Below, one piece after another: positions 6,069 through 7,744 of a DNA stretch of 7,744 nucleotides; the stretch's first letter is position 1; the number at the start of each line of letters is the position of its first letter. Source of the stretch: JAZSNA01 sp045536135. Its GTDB lineage: Bacteria > Pseudomonadota > Alphaproteobacteria > CAAHEQ01 > UBA3637. Location: positions 1 through 7,744 of the forward strand of contig JAZSNA010000035.1 of assembly GCA_045536135.1 (NCBI GenBank). The letters run 5' to 3'. The position numbers were made by a program, and so were the translations under genes. The notes below the pieces were generated by a model, which worked only from the letters and a program-made list of their open reading frames with translations, was not told the DNA's origin and searched no databases.

Positions 6069-7145
6069 GTTTGCCTGTTGCCCGATTTGACCGGATAAAA
6101 CTGGAACGGTAATCAAATCTTCTCCCTCATCAAGACCCGATACAATCCAATACTCGTTATCCACGGTATCGCCGATTTGAACCTTTCTTTTTTCGATAAT
6201 GTGATCTTTTAAGACAAAAGCAATCGGTCCGTCCGGTGTTAACTTTATCCAATTTTTCGAAACCAAAATTCCTCTTTGAGGCTTTAACAAATGAACATTA
6301 ATATATGCATTAGGTATTAAAACATCATTTAAATTTTGAACTTCGACAAAGAACAATATAGAATCGGTTGATTTATCAATTTGATTATCTTTTGTCATTT
6401 TAATTTTTTTAAATTCAATTTTTTGACCGTCAGATAATTCAACCTGTAAAATTGGATCAGCTAAATTTTGAACTTCGGCATATTGACTCATCGGCACAGA
6501 AAAGACTATTCGAACAGGCGAGAAAGCCGTAATATTTAACGGCGAGCTGTCTTGTGGCGATAAATATTGGCCGATAGTCGCCTTTATATTTCCAACCCAC
6601 CCGTCAATCGGGGCCTTAATCAGAGCATATTCATATAAAGTTTGAGCTTGATTTAAAGCCGAACGAGCTTTTAAATATTCGGCATCGGATGCGTCAAAAT
6701 TACTTTTAGCCTGTTCTAATTCCGTTGAAGATATGGCCTCTATATTTGTTTTTCGAATACGATTATAATAAGTCAAGGCATTTTCACGATCGGCCTTTGC
6801 TTTTTCAAGATCTTCTTTGGCTTGATTTAAATCCGCCAGAGGTATCCGCAAATCCAATTCCAACAAATCTTGATTTTTTTGAACCTTATCTCCGCTTTGG
6901 ACAAAAACTTTCTTTAAAAATCCGGCCGAATATGGGACAACATCAACACTTTGAACCGCCTGTATTGTCCCGATAAAAGTTTTTTGTTGCATGAATGATT
7001 TATTTTTCAAAGTATGAATCGGCAAGGAGAACATCGACTCCGACCGAGGCGAATAAGCCACCCGATGCTTGGTGGAAACAAAAAAATATCCACCTGCAAA
7101 GACAGATAAAACCAGAACAAGATAAACCCAGAAAGACTTTTTCAA
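6054..7145 (-). CDS. Periplasmic adaptor (membrane fusion protein) of the RND pump, HlyD/AcrA family
   Basis: This protein bridges the RND pump and outer-membrane channel in a tripartite multidrug-type exporter. From the TTG at 7145 it has 363 residues. It has an N-terminal KK plus hydrophobic anchor (~4-22) and no lipobox Cys, so it is probably an inner-membrane-anchored adaptor rather than a lipoprotein. The split lipoyl domain is at ~65-98 (VVPYSAGFLKKVFV ... SGDKVQKNQDLLELD) and ~174-197 (ALIKAPIDGWVGNI). Between the halves lies an alpha-hairpin coiled coil (~100-170) rich in Ala, Glu, Gln and Lys. Beta-barrel and membrane-proximal domains follow. The start is chosen because AAAGGAG lies 6 bases before TTG-7145. 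An in-frame TTG at 7184 would add 13 residues (DDYFIFISKESGL) before the charged start of the anchor and has no SD. First gene of the operon, directly coupled to the fused pump. Confidence 0.92.
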   Translation of the reverse strand: MKKSFWVYLVLVLSVFAGGYFFVSTKHRVAYSPRSESMFSLPIHTLKNKSFMQQKTFIGTIQAVQSVDVVPYSAGFLKKVFVQSGDKVQKNQDLLELDLRIPLADLNQAKEDLEKAKADRENALTYYNRIRKTNIEAISSTELEQAKSNFDASDAEYLKARSALNQAQTLYEYALIKAPIDGWVGNIKATIGQYLSPQDSSPLNITAFSPVRIVFSVPMSQYAEVQNLADPILQVELSDGQKIEFKKIKMTKDNQIDKSTDSILFFVEVQNLNDVLIPNAYINVHLLKPQRGILVSKNWIKLTPDGPIAFVLKDHIIEKRKVQIGDTVDNEYWIVSGLDEGEDLITVPVLSGQIGQQANGVQQ

Positions 7146-7151
7146 TCCCGA

Positions 7152-7158
7152 CTCCTTT
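7152..7158 (-). promoter_or_regulatory. Shine-Dalgarno AAAGGAG deciding a TTG start
   Basis: AAAGGAG is 6 bases before TTG (7145-7143). It favours the internal TTG, followed by KKSFWVYL, over the upstream TTG at 7184 or the out-of-frame ATG at 7188. Confidence 0.75.
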
Positions 7159-7208
7159 GATATAAAAATGAAATAATCGTCCAATCATCTGGTTTCAATA
7201 AAATATAT

Positions 7209-7229
7209 ACTTCAGAATATGATTGAAGT
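7209..7229. promoter_or_regulatory. Inverted repeat at the efflux transcription start (candidate operator)
   Basis: ACTTCA (7209-7214) and TGAAGT (7224-7229) are perfect 6-bp arms with a 9-base spacer. They cover the predicted start point and abut the -10. The position and size suit a dimeric repressor of TetR or MarR type that would control the pump. No such regulator gene is in the window. Confidence 0.4.
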
Positions 7230-7259
7230 TTAATAAAAATATCCGATTTTAATCGTCAA
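7230..7259 (-). promoter_or_regulatory. Candidate promoter of the efflux operon
   Basis: On the minus strand, TTGACG (7259-7254, five of six matches to the -35 consensus) is 18 bases from TATTAA (7235-7230, four of six matches). The predicted start is near 7223. Because the region is very A/T-rich, alternative -10 hexamers are plentiful and the exact position is uncertain. Confidence 0.4.
7244..7255. promoter_or_regulatory. Short palindrome between -35 and -10 of the efflux promoter
   Basis: CGATT-TT-AATCG has perfect 5-bp arms and lies inside the spacer of the candidate promoter. A protein bound here would block polymerase. Small palindromes occur often in A/T-rich DNA, so this is weak on its own. 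Confidence 0.3.
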
Positions 7260-7281
7260 ATATTAAATTATCAAAACAGGC

Positions 7282-7298
7282 ACAAAATAACATTTTGT
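7282..7298. promoter_or_regulatory. Perfect 7-bp inverted repeat upstream of the efflux promoter
   Basis: ACAAAAT (7282-7288), AAC, ATTTTGT (7292-7298). It lies about 25 bases upstream of the candidate -35, a position that would suit an activator or repressor site. A second smaller palindrome, ATGTA-TTTT-TACAT, follows at 7315-7328. Confidence 0.35.
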
Positions 7299-7329
7299 AA
7301 GCTATTGAAAAGTCATGTATTTTTACATC

Positions 7330-7455
7330 AAAAAAACCTTGGTTTTTTGCAAGAACTTTTTTTCATGATTTAAATATTTTTTTTCTTTTATTTTAAAAGT
7401 GTTGTTTTTTCATTTTTGGGGTTTTTGAATTTCAAAAAAAACCAAGGTTTTTTTT
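7330..7455. repeat. Pair of A-tract/T-tract elements in inverted orientation
   Basis: Element 1 (7330-7348) is A7-CCTTGG-T6. Element 2 (7434-7455) is A8-CCAAGG-T8. They are reverse complements of each other over 19 bases, with about 85 bases of very A/T-rich DNA between. Each is also nearly self-complementary with a 2-base centre. Element 2 runs directly into the TATACT that could serve the pilin-like gene. Possible roles are intrinsically bent DNA, terminator-like hairpins, or ends of a short invertible segment. No gene is visible between them. Confidence 0.6.
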
Positions 7456-7495
7456 ATACTGTTTTTATTGATGAAAAAACAATAAAAAAAGGAGA
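7455..7495 (+). promoter_or_regulatory. Candidate -10 and SD of the pilin-like gene
   Basis: TATACT (7455-7460) matches five of six -10 bases. No good -35 is found at 16-18 bases because that space is filled by element 2 of the inverted repeat pair, so an activator or another sigma factor may be needed. GGAGA (7491-7495) is a good SD, with 7 bases between GGAG and the ATG at 7502. The leader would be about 35 bases. Confidence 0.5.
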
Positions 7496-7501
7496 ATAAA
7501 A

Positions 7502-7744
7502 ATGAAAAAACAAAGCGGTCGGAGTATGGTTGAAATGCTGGGAACACTGGCAATTATCGGTGTTTTGTCGGTGACGGCATTGACGGGATATAAAATCGCC
7601 ATGACCAAGAATCGGACAAACAATATTTTATATGATGTGAATTTAGCCATGAATGAAACCGCCACTCGGGAATATGGGACCTTGGCGGATGTTGAAGCTG
7701 ATGTATCCACTTTGGGTGTTAAAACGGAATTTGACATCAGCTAT
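7502..7744 (+). CDS. Type IV pilin-like protein, N-terminal part (gene runs off window)
   Basis: Only the first 81 codons are present, with no stop before the edge. The start is MKKQSG-RSMVEMLGTLAIIGVLSVTALTGY. This is a short basic leader, Gly at -1, Glu at +5 and an unbroken hydrophobic helix, which is the class III (prepilin peptidase, PilD/GspO-type) signal. Cleavage is expected after Gly6. The +1 residue is Arg instead of the usual Phe/Met and the +3 residue is Met. I recall the GRSMVEMLG variant as a hallmark of abundant pilin-like proteins of uncultured gut Alphaproteobacteria. After the helix the chain continues with a polar alpha-helical region (IAMTKNRTNNILYDVNLAMN), then the start of a globular domain. 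The product would be exported to the inner membrane and assembled into a pilus or pseudopilus, or remain a surface protein. The gene is divergent from the efflux operon, with no sign of shared function. Confidence 0.85.
   Translation, partial: MKKQSGRSMVEMLGTLAIIGVLSVTALTGYKIAMTKNRTNNILYDVNLAMNETATREYGTLADVEADVSTLGVKTEFDISY

Noticed and set aside
7146..7184. Longer adaptor start at TTG 7184
   Set aside because: It has no SD and adds charged residues before the membrane anchor. AAAGGAG directly precedes TTG 7145.
7465..7737. 90-codon minus-strand frame
   Set aside because: It lies antisense to the pilin-like gene, which has a clear SD, class III signal and hydrophobic helix.
1..7744. CRISPR array, DGR reverse transcriptase, Avd gene or template repeat, transposase
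   Set aside because: None seen. There are no regularly spaced direct repeats, no RT YxDD-type frame and no second copy of the 720-818 segment in the window.

Overview
The window looks like a low-GC chromosome segment from a gut- or host-associated alphaproteobacterium. The evidence for this is the pilin-like start reading GRSMVEMLG at the right edge, a cysteine-rich CxxCPANAxCNG fragment, an HAE1-type tripartite efflux operon of proteobacterial type and A/T-rich intergenic DNA. I recall the first two as typical of the uncultured gut Alphaproteobacteria informally called the RF32 or 'Azospirillum CAG' group. That placement is recall and inference, not a search result.

Layout from left to right. 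(1) 1-1047, minus strand: a gene for a 293-residue protein with its own extended -10 promoter and strong SD. Its N-terminal part (residues ~54-90) looks like the end of a C-type-lectin/FGE-like fold. That segment is followed directly by 13 consecutive G/C bases and a perfect 7-bp hairpin, an arrangement resembling the end of the variable region of a diversity-generating retroelement (DGR) target. The 3' end of the gene runs into an overlapping, compositionally convincing Q/S/E/N-rich frame that leaves the window, so there is either a frameshift or a second gene. (2) 1048-1249: no gene. It holds a long imperfect hairpin and a strong bidirectional terminator. (3) 1250-1471, plus strand: a short cysteine-rich frame without an RBS, probably the 3' remnant of a larger surface-protein gene. 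A second bidirectional terminator (1500-1524) separates it from the convergent efflux operon.

(4) 7145-1531, minus strand: a two-gene, translationally coupled efflux operon. The upstream gene encodes the periplasmic adaptor (HlyD/AcrA family). The downstream gene is a single 1508-codon frame in which a complete HAE1 RND pump is fused in frame to a complete NodT/OprM-type outer-membrane factor. The OMF's lipoprotein signal peptide and lipobox (LTSC, Cys1053) survive at the junction. All three parts of the pump are therefore present, but two are made as one polypeptide with a possible built-in LspA processing site.

(5) 7146-7501: a divergent intergenic region with no gene, rich in inverted repeats. 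Candidate efflux promoter and operator palindromes lie on the efflux side. On the pilin side is a pair of A-tract/T-tract elements that are inverted copies of each other. (6) 7502-end, plus strand: the start of a type IV pilin-like gene.

The two most interesting items are the RND-OMF fusion with a retained lipobox and the DGR-like variable-region architecture in the left-hand gene. No reverse transcriptase or template repeat lies in the window, so the DGR reading remains a hypothesis.
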